Shown one piece after another: positions 1 to 7,532 of a DNA stretch of 14,805 nt (its first letter is position 1; every line of letters starts with the position of its first letter). The DNA is taken from positions 1 to 14,805 of the forward strand of contig CALBTC010000331.1 in assembly GCA_937967805.1 (NCBI GenBank), read 5' to 3'. This DNA is from an uncultured Anaerolineaceae bacterium (GTDB lineage Bacteria; Chloroflexota; Anaerolineae; Promineifilales; Promineifilaceae). The notes under the pieces were generated by a model. It saw only the letters and a program-made list of their open reading frames with translations, searched no databases and had not been told where the DNA came from. The position numbers and the translations under genes are program-made.

Positions 1-61
1 TAGGTAGAAGCATAACATAGGGCTGCAACCCTGTCAATGGATCAGATGTGCTGATGCTATT

Positions 62-1339
62 TTGTCAGGTGTTGTTAAGGTTGCCTCTGCCTGCAAAGTA
101 GAGCCGTTTGTGGGTAAGCCAAGCCACGCTATTTCAAGCGAGTTGCAAAAGGCACAGCAGCGGTTGCTGCAGCTTCGGGCACAGCTTCATACCTCTCGAG
201 TTGAAACCAGGGGACAGCAAGCTTCTCTGTTTGTACCAGAAACGCGTGAAGAACGGCCGTTCCCCACAACCATCGCCCAACTCCCGCCTCACCTCGGCTG
301 GGAAAGCACAGCCATCTCCCGAACATTGCGCCAATTACAAAGAAGTGAAGTTGTAGATCAGCCAGGCCAGCTCACAGCAACGGCCGTTTCCACCCCCCAC
401 CCCGCTTTACCTAAAACAGTAAAAGTATTTCCAGACATTGCCATTGGACTGTTGCGCCAGGAGCAGGTGGCCGTTGGACGCCTCTGGCTGCTGCTGCAAG
501 CCGTGGATGAACAAGGAAGAGGCTGGCTCGATGAACAGGCGGCACGCCGCTGGTTCACAGACAAACGAGCACCGCTACGATTTTGTGGCGTGCGCCAACT
601 GCGCAATTTATTGGCAAGGGGCGAGGAAATTTTCTGGGTGCGGGAGAACGGCCGTGTCTGGCTGCGGTCCGTGGCGAAGGTTGCGTATGCGTTGCAAGTG
701 CCTCGACTGATGATGCGACCGGTGGCCGTGCCGGTGCGCGTGCTTCGACAGAAGATTGGCACAGTGCGGGCCCATCTGTACGCCACGTTCCACAGCAGCC
801 GCTCCCAGCCTAATCAAGCAAATAAGCCAATTGCCCGGGAAACTGTGGCGCGCCTGACGCAGGTGCAGCCGCGCACGCAGCGCCGCTACGAACGTAAAGC
901 AAAGGTGAAGCGGCAGGCACAATATGCCATTGGCAATGAGGCAACAACGGACAATTTGCAAGCGCGCGGTTGGGAACAGGGACAGGCCATATTTCAACTT
1001 AAGGATTTCAAGGGCAAGCAAGGGCCACAGGGCAAAAGCTACGTGGCCTGGCAGCTGCCAAACAGCTATGTTGGGCCACATGCTCAACAGCCAAAAGGAC
1101 GCCAAAAGAGGATCAATCGGGCGTTGACAGACCTGTTTATGCAAGGGATAACGGGGAACGGTCAACGCGCCAGGGTTGCGCGGCGCTTTTTTGACAACGG
1201 CCGTTTGGCTGCCAAAGCCTACCTGCGAAATCCGAAAAATGACCATTACTGGCGCAGCGTTGATAACGGCCGTTACGGTGATGTGCAACACAGGCGTTAT
1301 CAACTGTGGCAAGTGATGGAAAGCTGTCAAATTAAATGA
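62..1339 (+). CDS. Unrecognised basic protein with helix-turn-helix-like segments
   Basis: I do not recognise this 425-residue protein. It is rich in Arg, Gln and Lys and has no membrane segment or signal peptide, so it is probably cytoplasmic and may bind nucleic acid. Residues about 75-108 (LGWESTAISRTLRQLQ) read like a winged-helix recognition region. A second possible helix-turn-helix lies near residues 255-285 (ETVARLTQVQPRTQRRYER). The C-terminal third has a conserved-looking aromatic/basic core (YVAWQLPNSY, then RINRALTDLF). The overall plan of an HTH followed by a basic domain recalls plasmid or phage replication or regulatory proteins, but this is only a guess. The start is uncertain: TTG at 62 has no Shine-Dalgarno sequence, an in-frame stop lies at 5-7, GTG at 110 is an alternative, and the first in-frame ATG comes hundreds of bases later. 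It carries five ACGGCCGT palindromes. Confidence 0.6.
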   Translation: MSGVVKVASACKVEPFVGKPSHAISSELQKAQQRLLQLRAQLHTSRVETRGQQASLFVPETREERPFPTTIAQLPPHLGWESTAISRTLRQLQRSEVVDQPGQLTATAVSTPHPALPKTVKVFPDIAIGLLRQEQVAVGRLWLLLQAVDEQGRGWLDEQAARRWFTDKRAPLRFCGVRQLRNLLARGEEIFWVRENGRVWLRSVAKVAYALQVPRLMMRPVAVPVRVLRQKIGTVRAHLYATFHSSRSQPNQANKPIARETVARLTQVQPRTQRRYERKAKVKRQAQYAIGNEATTDNLQARGWEQGQAIFQLKDFKGKQGPQGKSYVAWQLPNSYVGPHAQQPKGRQKRINRALTDLFMQGITGNGQRARVARRFFDNGRLAAKAYLRNPKNDHYWRSVDNGRYGDVQHRRYQLWQVMESCQIK

Positions 1340-1410
1340 TCTGATATTTTTTTAGATGCCAGCGGAAAAAACGATCCGCCATTCTAGGGATTAAATGATA
1401 TTATTGGCGA

Positions 1411-2316
1411 ATGATAAACAAACCAGAAATATACGTTCTTGACCTCAATTTTCAAGGGATTTCAGAAGTAACGGCCGCTTACCTCATTGTTGGCCCCGAA
1501 GGACCAATTTTGATTGAAACCGGTCCCGGCTCAACGCTCAACACGCTGCTCGACAGAATTCGCGAGCATGGCTTCCAGCCAGAGCAGATTAAGCACGTGT
1601 TGGTTACTCACATTCACCTTGACCATGCCGGGGCTGCCGGCTGGTGGGCACAGCAAGGTGCCCAGGTGTATGTGCACAGCTTTGGTGCCAAGCACCTCAT
1701 CGATCCTGAAAAGCTGTTAGCCAGCGCAGGGCGCATTTATGGCGATAAGATGGACACGCTTTGGGGAGAAATGCTGCCGGCACCGGCCGATAGAATGACC
1801 GAAGTTTCTGATAATGATGTCTTGGAAGTCGCCGGGCTAGAAATTAAAGCGTTAGAAACACCTGGGCACGCCCGGCATCATCATGTGTTTGTGTTGGGGG
1901 ATGTGGCCTTTGCCGGAGATGCAGCCGCAGCACGACTGCCTGGCTGGGGTTTCCCCGATGTGCCGGCACCACCGCCTGAGTTTGACCTGGAGGTGTGGGA
2001 AGCAACATTGGACCGCTTGCTGGCCCAAAGGTTTGAGCGCATTTATCCGACCCATTTTGGTCCGTTTGATGATGTGCAGGGACATTTGCAGGCTGTCAAG
2101 AAGCTGGTGCGGGAAACGGCCGTCTTCATCAAATCAAAAATGGAGGCTGGGCTATCGCGTGATGAAATTGTAACAGCCTATGAAAATTGGTTTGCCGAGC
2201 GGGCCAAAGCGGCCGGACTAACCGACGACGCCATTCACCAGTATGCCACGGCCAATCCACTTTATATGAGCGTCGATGGCATTATGCGCTATTGGCAAAA
2301 GCGGGAGCAGGCGTAA
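1411..2316 (+). CDS. Metallo-beta-lactamase-fold hydrolase (glyoxalase II-like)
   Basis: This 301-residue soluble protein has the full metal-binding set of the metallo-beta-lactamase superfamily: HxHxDH at residues 67-72 (THIHLDHAG), His153 in TPGHARHH, Asp170 in AFAGDAA and His215 in YPTHFGP. These residues bind a dinuclear Zn or Fe centre that hydrolyses esters, thioesters or phosphoesters. The early GPILIETGPG segment and the GHxxGH-like loop fit the glyoxalase II-like branch. The substrate cannot be read from sequence. The ATG at 1411 has no clear Shine-Dalgarno sequence. A TATTAT at 1399-1404 sits only six bases upstream, so the mRNA may be leaderless. The last 35 bp overlap the 3' end of the convergent histidine kinase gene. 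Confidence 0.9.
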   Translation: MINKPEIYVLDLNFQGISEVTAAYLIVGPEGPILIETGPGSTLNTLLDRIREHGFQPEQIKHVLVTHIHLDHAGAAGWWAQQGAQVYVHSFGAKHLIDPEKLLASAGRIYGDKMDTLWGEMLPAPADRMTEVSDNDVLEVAGLEIKALETPGHARHHHVFVLGDVAFAGDAAAARLPGWGFPDVPAPPPEFDLEVWEATLDRLLAQRFERIYPTHFGPFDDVQGHLQAVKKLVRETAVFIKSKMEAGLSRDEIVTAYENWFAERAKAAGLTDDAIHQYATANPLYMSVDGIMRYWQKREQA

Positions 2317-4435
2317 CGGGCACGTTGAGCGTGACGCGGGTGAACTGGTGTACGGCCGTATCCACCACCACTTCACCGCCCACCACGGCCATCATCGTGC
2401 TGTGCAGCGCCAACCCCTGACCAGAACCGGACGTATCGCTGTTGCCCATGCCCACGCCATCATCGGTGATGGTGATGGATAGCTGCTCAGTGTATTGCAT
2501 GGTGATGGTAAGGGTTAACGGCCGTTCCCCCTTACCCCCGCGACCATGCCTGGCGGCATTGCGCACTACCTCCCGTGCGGCATAAAAAACAACTTCGGCG
2601 GTGAGTGTGGGCAGTCTTTTAGCCGCTGCTTCCGCTTCCGGTGAAATCTGCCAGTGAACATCATTGAACACGGTGGCAAAGTCGTTTTCAACAATGCGCT
2701 GCAAGGCGGTGATGAAGCCCAGTCGGGCGACTTCCGGCGCAGTAGTGGTGGGCATATCGTGCAGCAGATCGGAAATTTGTTTGTGGGCTTCGGTCATGAG
2801 AGTAAGAGCTTGGTGGGTACGGCCGTTGCCATCAGCCACCTCCCCACTAAGCGCAATCAACGCCGCCTGGATGTCGGGCAAGATGTCGTCGTGCAGCACG
2901 CGGCGTGTTTTTTGGTCGATGATTTGCGATTGGGCTAGCCGCTGCCGCTGAATTTCCATCAGGCGGCGGGACATTTCGGCGCTGGCGTGGGTGTCGATGA
3001 GCCGTTCGCTGATGACGCGGGCAATCTCAATTTCCTCCTGCGTGTACAATCCTTGATCGCTTTTTTCTCCCAGCAGCAAAACACCAGACAAACCCCGTTC
3101 GCTCCACAAGGGAATCGCCCAGATAGCAGCGCCAAACTCGTCGGCATCAAGCGAAATCATCTCATTTTCGGCACCGGTAAAGCGGTCGGTGATGTGTGCC
3201 AGGGAGGGCAGCGGTTGGGCAGAGGCTGGATAGCTGATGGGTGGACCAACCAGCGGAGCCATCGGGCCAAGCGCTGCCAGGTAAGCCACGCGGGCATCCA
3301 GCACATCGGCACAGAGAGCGTAGAACGGTGTGATGAAATCGACTTCTTGCGGATCGGATTGGGCGATGAGCTGTTCTAAAAGGCGGTTGCTGGCGACAAA
3401 CGGCCGTAAATGAGCAATGTATCGTTCCCGTTCGGCAAAGGTGCGCCAGCTAACCATGGCAAAAAAGAAGGTCATAAGCATGGCGGTGAGGAGAAGACTG
3501 TATAACGGCCGTAGCTGGATCGCAATCGTGCCACCAATGACAACGCCATACCCCGCAGCCAGCATCACCGCCTGCCGCCACTGGCGCTTCAGCCCACCAC
3601 GAGGCAGCGTTTTACCCGTAAAAACCTCATAGGAAACCACGGCTCGTCCCAGCAGCACAATGACAACCGCCACAATACTGGAGATAAGGATGTCTAAAAT
3701 GGCAATTGTCAATTTGGCATCAATGTAAATTTCTAAAAAGGTGCGCTGGCGCGAATCCTGAACGATCCAAAGCACGACACCGGTGACGAGCAGACTAACC
3801 ACCAACATCGCCAGGGCAGCAGAGGCCAACCACGGCTGCGCCCGACGTCTTGCGACCGCACCCATCATGCGGCGCGAGGTGACTGGCTGCCGCAAAACTG
3901 TTAAAGAAAGACCGATGCACAACATCACATAGATGGAGTAGCCGACGGCCAGTAAAGGGATGCCGCCAATGGAGTAACGAATAAAAATGCGCAGCGGATC
4001 GAGGGCACGGGAAGGAATAGCCAGCAGTAAAACACCTGTCACCAGGGCGATTAGCCCTAAAATGAGCGCTGCCGTTACCAGAGCCAACCAGTTTTTATGC
4101 AGTCTATGCCAGGGTGGCCGGGGCATGTTCCAAAAGCCTGCATACCACAGCATGATGATATACCAGGCATAGGGGAGCATAATGGCCGGGGCCAGGCCGC
4201 CGGTCCACCAGAAGATCATGTTGCGCCAGGTGAGTTGGTTCAGTCCCAACCCGACAAACGCCGTGTGGCTGACGAAAAAAACGGCACCCAGCAGCAAGCC
4301 AATCGTGCCAATCCACACACCCCAGTCACGCCGGTCGGCATTAAAGACAACCGTTAATCCCAGCCACGTCAGCAGAATGGTGTTAAAAAGCGAGATGGCC
4401 ATGATGGCCCAGTCGAGGAGGAGGATATCGCTCAT
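2282..4435 (-). CDS. Membrane sensor histidine kinase with GAF-like domain
   Basis: This 717-residue protein has about nine hydrophobic segments in residues 10-330, which form a multi-pass sensor. A GAF-like region follows (about 350-485), then a short coiled linker and a kinase core. The phosphoacceptor is probably His515 in RRVLHDDILPDIQ, an HDD variant of the HisKA_3-type H-box. The ATPase domain shows an N box (REVVRNAARHG, Asn626), a G1 box (ITDDGVGM, 656-663) and a G2 box (GSGQGLAL, 670-677). It presumably autophosphorylates on sensing a membrane or redox/small-molecule cue and passes phosphate to the response regulator encoded just upstream in the same operon (72-bp gap). No Shine-Dalgarno sequence precedes the ATG; a repeat arm abuts it instead. 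The 3' end overlaps the convergent hydrolase gene by 35 bp. Confidence 0.92.
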   Translation of the reverse strand: MSDILLLDWAIMAISLFNTILLTWLGLTVVFNADRRDWGVWIGTIGLLLGAVFFVSHTAFVGLGLNQLTWRNMIFWWTGGLAPAIMLPYAWYIIMLWYAGFWNMPRPPWHRLHKNWLALVTAALILGLIALVTGVLLLAIPSRALDPLRIFIRYSIGGIPLLAVGYSIYVMLCIGLSLTVLRQPVTSRRMMGAVARRRAQPWLASAALAMLVVSLLVTGVVLWIVQDSRQRTFLEIYIDAKLTIAILDILISSIVAVVIVLLGRAVVSYEVFTGKTLPRGGLKRQWRQAVMLAAGYGVVIGGTIAIQLRPLYSLLLTAMLMTFFFAMVSWRTFAERERYIAHLRPFVASNRLLEQLIAQSDPQEVDFITPFYALCADVLDARVAYLAALGPMAPLVGPPISYPASAQPLPSLAHITDRFTGAENEMISLDADEFGAAIWAIPLWSERGLSGVLLLGEKSDQGLYTQEEIEIARVISERLIDTHASAEMSRRLMEIQRQRLAQSQIIDQKTRRVLHDDILPDIQAALIALSGEVADGNGRTHQALTLMTEAHKQISDLLHDMPTTTAPEVARLGFITALQRIVENDFATVFNDVHWQISPEAEAAAKRLPTLTAEVVFYAAREVVRNAARHGRGGKGERPLTLTITMQYTEQLSITITDDGVGMGNSDTSGSGQGLALHSTMMAVVGGEVVVDTAVHQFTRVTLNVPVTPAPAFANSA

Positions 4436-4438
4436 TTT

Positions 4439-4491
4439 CGGTAATCGGTGGCCGGTTATCGGTAATCGGTCGATTATTTTACCGATTACCG
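4439..4491 (-). repeat. Three-armed inverted/direct repeat between regulator and kinase genes
   Basis: CGGTAATCGGT occurs at 4439-4449 and 4460-4470, and its exact reverse complement ACCGATTACCG at 4481-4491. In the mRNA (minus strand) the 4481-4491 arm can pair with either copy. The near pairing gives an 11-bp stem with a 10-nt loop. The far pairing takes up the arm that ends three bases before the kinase ATG (4435). There is no T-tract, so it is not a standard terminator. It may tune kinase translation or mRNA stability, or be only a decayed intergenic repeat. Confidence 0.75.
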
Positions 4492-4507
4492 TTTACGGTT
4501 TACCGGA

Positions 4508-5242
4508 TCACTCCCACGGTGTCCATTCGCCGTGCTCGTTCAGGATGTGGGGCACGCCGTCTTCGTTCCATTGGATAAATTGGCCGGCGCTGAGGATGAT
4601 GGCCACGCGGGTGCGGGCCACCTTTTCGTCGGTGGTGGTGTCGTTGAGGCCCCAGGCGGTGTAAATCTGACCGTTGATGCGGCTGATGGTGCGCTTGTCG
4701 CGGAAGCCCATGCGGCCGGCAATCTGCTCATTGCTCATGCCCTGGGCCACCATGCGGGCCACGGCCTGCTCGTTGGGCTCCAGGATATCCATCGGCGCAT
4801 TTTCGTCTTTGCGGCGCACCTCCTGTACGCGGGTTTCAATGTCGGGGTCGATGAAGGAACGGCCGTTCACCGCATCTTCCAACAAGGGCACAATCATGTT
4901 GGGTAACAGGTAGTTGGATTTCCGCACGTAGGCATAATGGCTGAGGATGCCGCTGCGGCGGAACGCCCGATAATATTCGTCGTCGTCCTGGATGGAGTAA
5001 AATACTACCGGGAGCCGGGGAAATTCGCGGCGGATGGCCACGGCCGTTTCAATCCCATTCATCACCCCCGCCAACTGTACATCCATCAAAATAACGTCCG
5101 GCGTCTGGCCCAGGCTAAATTCCAGCGCTTCTTCGCCGGTGGGGCAGTCGTGGATGACTGCAACAGTGCCCAAATCTTCTAACCCAGCTTTCAGCGCCGG
5201 CCGCAACTTTTCATTGTCTTCTACGATGAGTAATTTCAACAT
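4508..5242 (-). CDS. Response regulator, receiver plus LuxR-type DNA-binding domain
   Basis: I start this at the ATG at 5242 (MLKLLIVEDNE), giving 244 residues, because the receiver fold begins there and GAGGG lies 11 bases upstream. An ATG at 5278 in the same frame would only add a non-conserved 12-residue leader. The receiver domain (1-125) has the acidic pair Glu8/Asp9, phosphoacceptor Asp54 (ILMDVQL), Ser83 as the switch hydroxyl and Lys108. Residues about 154-200 (LEPNEQAVARMVAQGMSNEQIAGRMGF) form a LuxR/GerE-type helix-turn-helix. A 44-residue tail rich in Trp and acidic residues follows, longer than in plain NarL-type regulators. It is first in an operon with the histidine kinase, its likely partner, and probably acts as a transcription factor. 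Targets are unknown. Confidence 0.93.
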   Translation of the reverse strand: MLKLLIVEDNEKLRPALKAGLEDLGTVAVIHDCPTGEEALEFSLGQTPDVILMDVQLAGVMNGIETAVAIRREFPRLPVVFYSIQDDDEYYRAFRRSGILSHYAYVRKSNYLLPNMIVPLLEDAVNGRSFIDPDIETRVQEVRRKDENAPMDILEPNEQAVARMVAQGMSNEQIAGRMGFRDKRTISRINGQIYTAWGLNDTTTDEKVARTRVAIILSAGQFIQWNEDGVPHILNEHGEWTPWE

Positions 5243-5274
5243 ACAGGTAACATCCCTCATTTGGCTGAATATCG

Positions 5275-5336
5275 TCAAGCACCTAAGTGCGTCTTGATAA
5301 GCAATTGAAGCGTCGTTGTGGGTGAAGGCTTCAATT
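5275..5336. promoter_or_regulatory. Two adjacent dyads in the divergent regulator/VanZ intergenic region
   Basis: The 132 bp between the divergent response regulator (start 5242) and VanZ-like gene (start 5375) hold two inverted repeats. One is GCAC-CTAA-GTGC at 5279-5290, with outer TCAA/TTGA arms (5275-5278 and 5294-5297). The other is AATTGAAGC at 5303-5311 with an exact partner GCTTCAATT at 5328-5336 across a 16-base spacer. Their place upstream of both genes suits operators, perhaps for autoregulation by the response regulator, but this is inference. I could not find a convincing -35/-10 pair here. Confidence 0.5.
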
Positions 5337-5374
5337 ATGCTGTAACGACATGCAAAACATGGGAGCTTTCAACG

Positions 5375-5800
5375 ATGTTAAATCTAAAACAACGAGAACA
5401 AAAAAGCAATATGGGGCAACGGCCGTATCTCAGCCTCGCCCTCATTTTGTTCATTGCCACCGCTTTATTCCCCTTTGGCTGGCTGGCCACGGTTTGGCCG
5501 GGCTTCAGCGCCGTGGCAGACTTCATTTTTGGCACGCAGCTTTCCCACATCATCGGCCATTTTGCCGTTTTTGTGCTGATGGGTGGCGGCGTTTTGCTGC
5601 TGTTCCCCAGCCTGCGGCGGCGTTTTTGGCTTTACTTTGGCCTGATGTTTTTGTTGGGGTTGGTGCAGGAATTTCTACAAATTGCCTCGTTCAAACACAT
5701 CATTCCGGCCTTCGATGAACTGCTGGATTTGACGATGGACATGCTGGGCACGGTAACGATTTTCTATTTTAGCGGGAGAATGAAGACTACAACGAATTAG
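5375..5800 (+). CDS. VanZ-like integral membrane protein
   Basis: The chosen start is ATG 5375 (MLNLKQREQ), preceded by GGGAG nine bases upstream, giving 141 residues. A longer reading from GTG 5318 lacks a ribosome binding site. The protein has four hydrophobic helices and the layout of the VanZ-like family: a first helix (YLSLALILFIATALFPFGW), a central IIGHFAVFVLMGGGVLLLF helix, a third helix ending in LGLVQEFLQ, and a final helix with FDELLDLTMDMLGTV. The QEFLQ and FDELLDLTMDMLG elements match the conserved Glu/Asp positions of the family. VanZ itself is linked to low-level teicoplanin resistance, but most relatives have no known role. It is the first of five consecutive membrane-protein genes on this strand. 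Confidence 0.85.
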   Translation: MLNLKQREQKSNMGQRPYLSLALILFIATALFPFGWLATVWPGFSAVADFIFGTQLSHIIGHFAVFVLMGGGVLLLFPSLRRRFWLYFGLMFLLGLVQEFLQIASFKHIIPAFDELLDLTMDMLGTVTIFYFSGRMKTTTN

Positions 5801-5858
5801 AGTAAATAACGAAATTTTTTCAATAGGGGAAATTCGCTGATTACTAAAATTCGTTGTT
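5789..5858. repeat. 10-bp inverted repeat flanking the VanZ/DUF4173 gap
   Basis: ACAACGAATT at 5789-5798 (end of the VanZ-like gene) has an exact reverse complement AATTCGTTGT at 5849-5858, 50 bases apart. It could bring the ends of the AT-rich 83-bp spacer together in RNA. The loop is long and no T-tract follows, so I do not call it a terminator. Chance is possible. Confidence 0.4.
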
Positions 5859-5883
5859 GTCATATTGGCCAACAGGAGCAAAC

Positions 5884-7494
5884 ATGGCAACCATCCACGA
5901 AGAACTCATTACCAAACACACAATGAAACCCAAGTCATTGACGCTGCGCGCCCCGGTGCGGCTGTTGCAAACGGCCGTAACCCTCGGCATTGCGGCAGAT
6001 TGGCTGTTTCACGACAAACCGCTGGGACTCTCGCTGCTGCTGTTTGTGCTGCTGGTGGTTGGGGGATTGTGGTGGAACGGCCGTTCCGAAGCCATCATCC
6101 CCACCAAACGCAACCTGTGGCTGCTGCTGCCCCTCTTCTTTTTTGCCGGCATGGCCATTTTTCGCACGGCCAGCACCTTGACCACGCTCAATGTGCTGGT
6201 CGTGCTCTGCCTGCTGGCGTATCTGGCCTTCTTTTATGCGGCGGGACGGGTGGAAAATATGAATTTGCTGGGCTATGCCTTGCTGCCGCTGCGCGTTTTT
6301 GGTCGCAGTCTGGCGCTGTCGGCCCCGGTGATTGGTCCTAGTGTGCAGGAGATGCGGGTGAATGGAAACGGCCGTCGCCACCTGTTCCCATTGCTGCGCG
6401 GACTCCTATTGGCGCTGCCCGTCTTGCTCGTTTTCACCGTTTTGCTCAGTTCGGCCGACCTCATTTTTGCCGATCACGTCGATCAACTGTTCTCGCTGTA
6501 TATTTTTAGCCAAATGGCCGAATGGTTGTGGCGCGGCACATTAATTTTGCTGCTGAGTGTGCTGCTAACCGGTGGTCTGGCTCTCGCGCTGACCCGTCGC
6601 GCCGATGACGATGAGCAAAGCGATTTGGAACGCACCCTGGACACACTTCCTAACCATCTTTCCATCGGATTTATTGAGACCAGCACCATTTTGCTGCTGG
6701 TCAACATGCTGTTTGCCGCCTTTGTCGCCATTCAGTTCACCTACCTGTTTGCCGGTGTGGCCAACGTCACCGAGGCGGGCTACACCTTTGCCGATTACGC
6801 CCGGCGCGGCTTTTTTGAACTGCTGACGGTAGCCATCCTATCCATGTTGCTGGTGTTGGGATTGAATTGGTTGACGCGCCGGGAAAACAAGGGGCAAATT
6901 CGGCTGTTTAACGGGCTGGGCAGCGTCCTGGTGGGCCTGGTATTGGTGTTGCTGGTTTCGGCCTGGCGGCGCATGGCTTTGTACGAGGCGACCTTTGGCT
7001 ACACTGAACTGCGACTGATTGTGTATGTGTTCATGTGTTGGCTGGGTTTAACCCTGGTCTGGTTTTTGCTGACGCTGTGGCTGCGGCCGGACCGCTTTGC
7101 TATCGGCGCGCTCCTGGCAGTAATGGGCTTTGTGGCCACGCTCAACCTCATCAACCCGGATGCGTTTATTGCCCGGCAAAACCTTGACCGTTACGAGCAA
7201 AGCGGCGACCTGGATGCCGCGTATCTGGCCAGTTTGTCTGATGATGCGGTGCCGGAGCTGGTGCGCGGTTTGAGCTTGACGGTTGGCGATGCAGAGACGC
7301 AGCTTACGCCCATCTGCGCCCGCTCCTGGCTGTCTGATGAGCTGGATTGTTATGCCACGCCGCATGAGATTTTGCTGACGGAGCTAAACGGCCGTTACCA
7401 ATCCCTCACCACAGACACAAACTGGCAGCGCTGGACATCGTTCAACCTGCCGCGTTGGCAGGTGTTTAACCTGCTGGGCTTTCTGGCTGATTGA
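5884..7494 (+). CDS. DUF4173-family polytopic membrane protein
   Basis: The ATG at 5884 (MATIHEELITK) has AGGAG at 5874-5878, so I prefer it over the upstream ATG at 5854. The product is 536 residues with about twelve hydrophobic segments. The diagnostic part is the C-terminal half: FTYLFAG, then DYARRGFFELLTVA (residues about 304-317), then RMALYEATFGYTELRLIVYVFMCWL, which is typical of DUF4173. A soluble tail of about 110 residues follows the last helix, with regular DLDAAYLASLSDDAVPELV-type helices and a conserved-looking tail Trp-rich motif. No biochemical function is established for the family. It sits 83 bp after the VanZ-like gene and 38 bp before the SGNH-like gene, so co-transcription is likely. 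Confidence 0.85.
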   Translation: MATIHEELITKHTMKPKSLTLRAPVRLLQTAVTLGIAADWLFHDKPLGLSLLLFVLLVVGGLWWNGRSEAIIPTKRNLWLLLPLFFFAGMAIFRTASTLTTLNVLVVLCLLAYLAFFYAAGRVENMNLLGYALLPLRVFGRSLALSAPVIGPSVQEMRVNGNGRRHLFPLLRGLLLALPVLLVFTVLLSSADLIFADHVDQLFSLYIFSQMAEWLWRGTLILLLSVLLTGGLALALTRRADDDEQSDLERTLDTLPNHLSIGFIETSTILLLVNMLFAAFVAIQFTYLFAGVANVTEAGYTFADYARRGFFELLTVAILSMLLVLGLNWLTRRENKGQIRLFNGLGSVLVGLVLVLLVSAWRRMALYEATFGYTELRLIVYVFMCWLGLTLVWFLLTLWLRPDRFAIGALLAVMGFVATLNLINPDAFIARQNLDRYEQSGDLDAAYLASLSDDAVPELVRGLSLTVGDAETQLTPICARSWLSDELDCYATPHEILLTELNGRYQSLTTDTNWQRWTSFNLPRWQVFNLLGFLAD

Positions 7495-7497
7495 CTG

Positions 7498-7520
7498 AGT
7501 GAAAAGTAAAAAGTGAAAAC
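7498..7520. repeat. Short A-rich direct repeat
   Basis: AGTGAAAA occurs twice (7498-7505 and 7512-7519) around GTAAAA, filling most of the 38-bp gap before the next gene. It is a short purine-rich intergenic repeat with no evident function. The GGAG that serves the downstream GTG start follows at 7522-7525. Confidence 0.5.
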
Positions 7521-7532
7521 TGGAGAAGATAA

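Noticed and set aside
608..1330. 240-codon open frame on the minus strand inside the first gene
   Set aside because: It lies wholly opposite the plus-strand frame, has no ribosome binding site and reads as low-complexity His/Leu/Arg. The plus frame has the better protein character.
1362..1379. GCGGA/TCCGC hairpin after the first gene as a terminator
   Set aside because: The stem is only 5 bp with an A-rich loop, and no T-run follows on the plus strand.
5318..5374. Longer VanZ-like protein from GTG 5318
   Set aside because: It would run through the inverted repeat and has no ribosome binding site, whereas ATG 5375 has GGGAG at proper distance.
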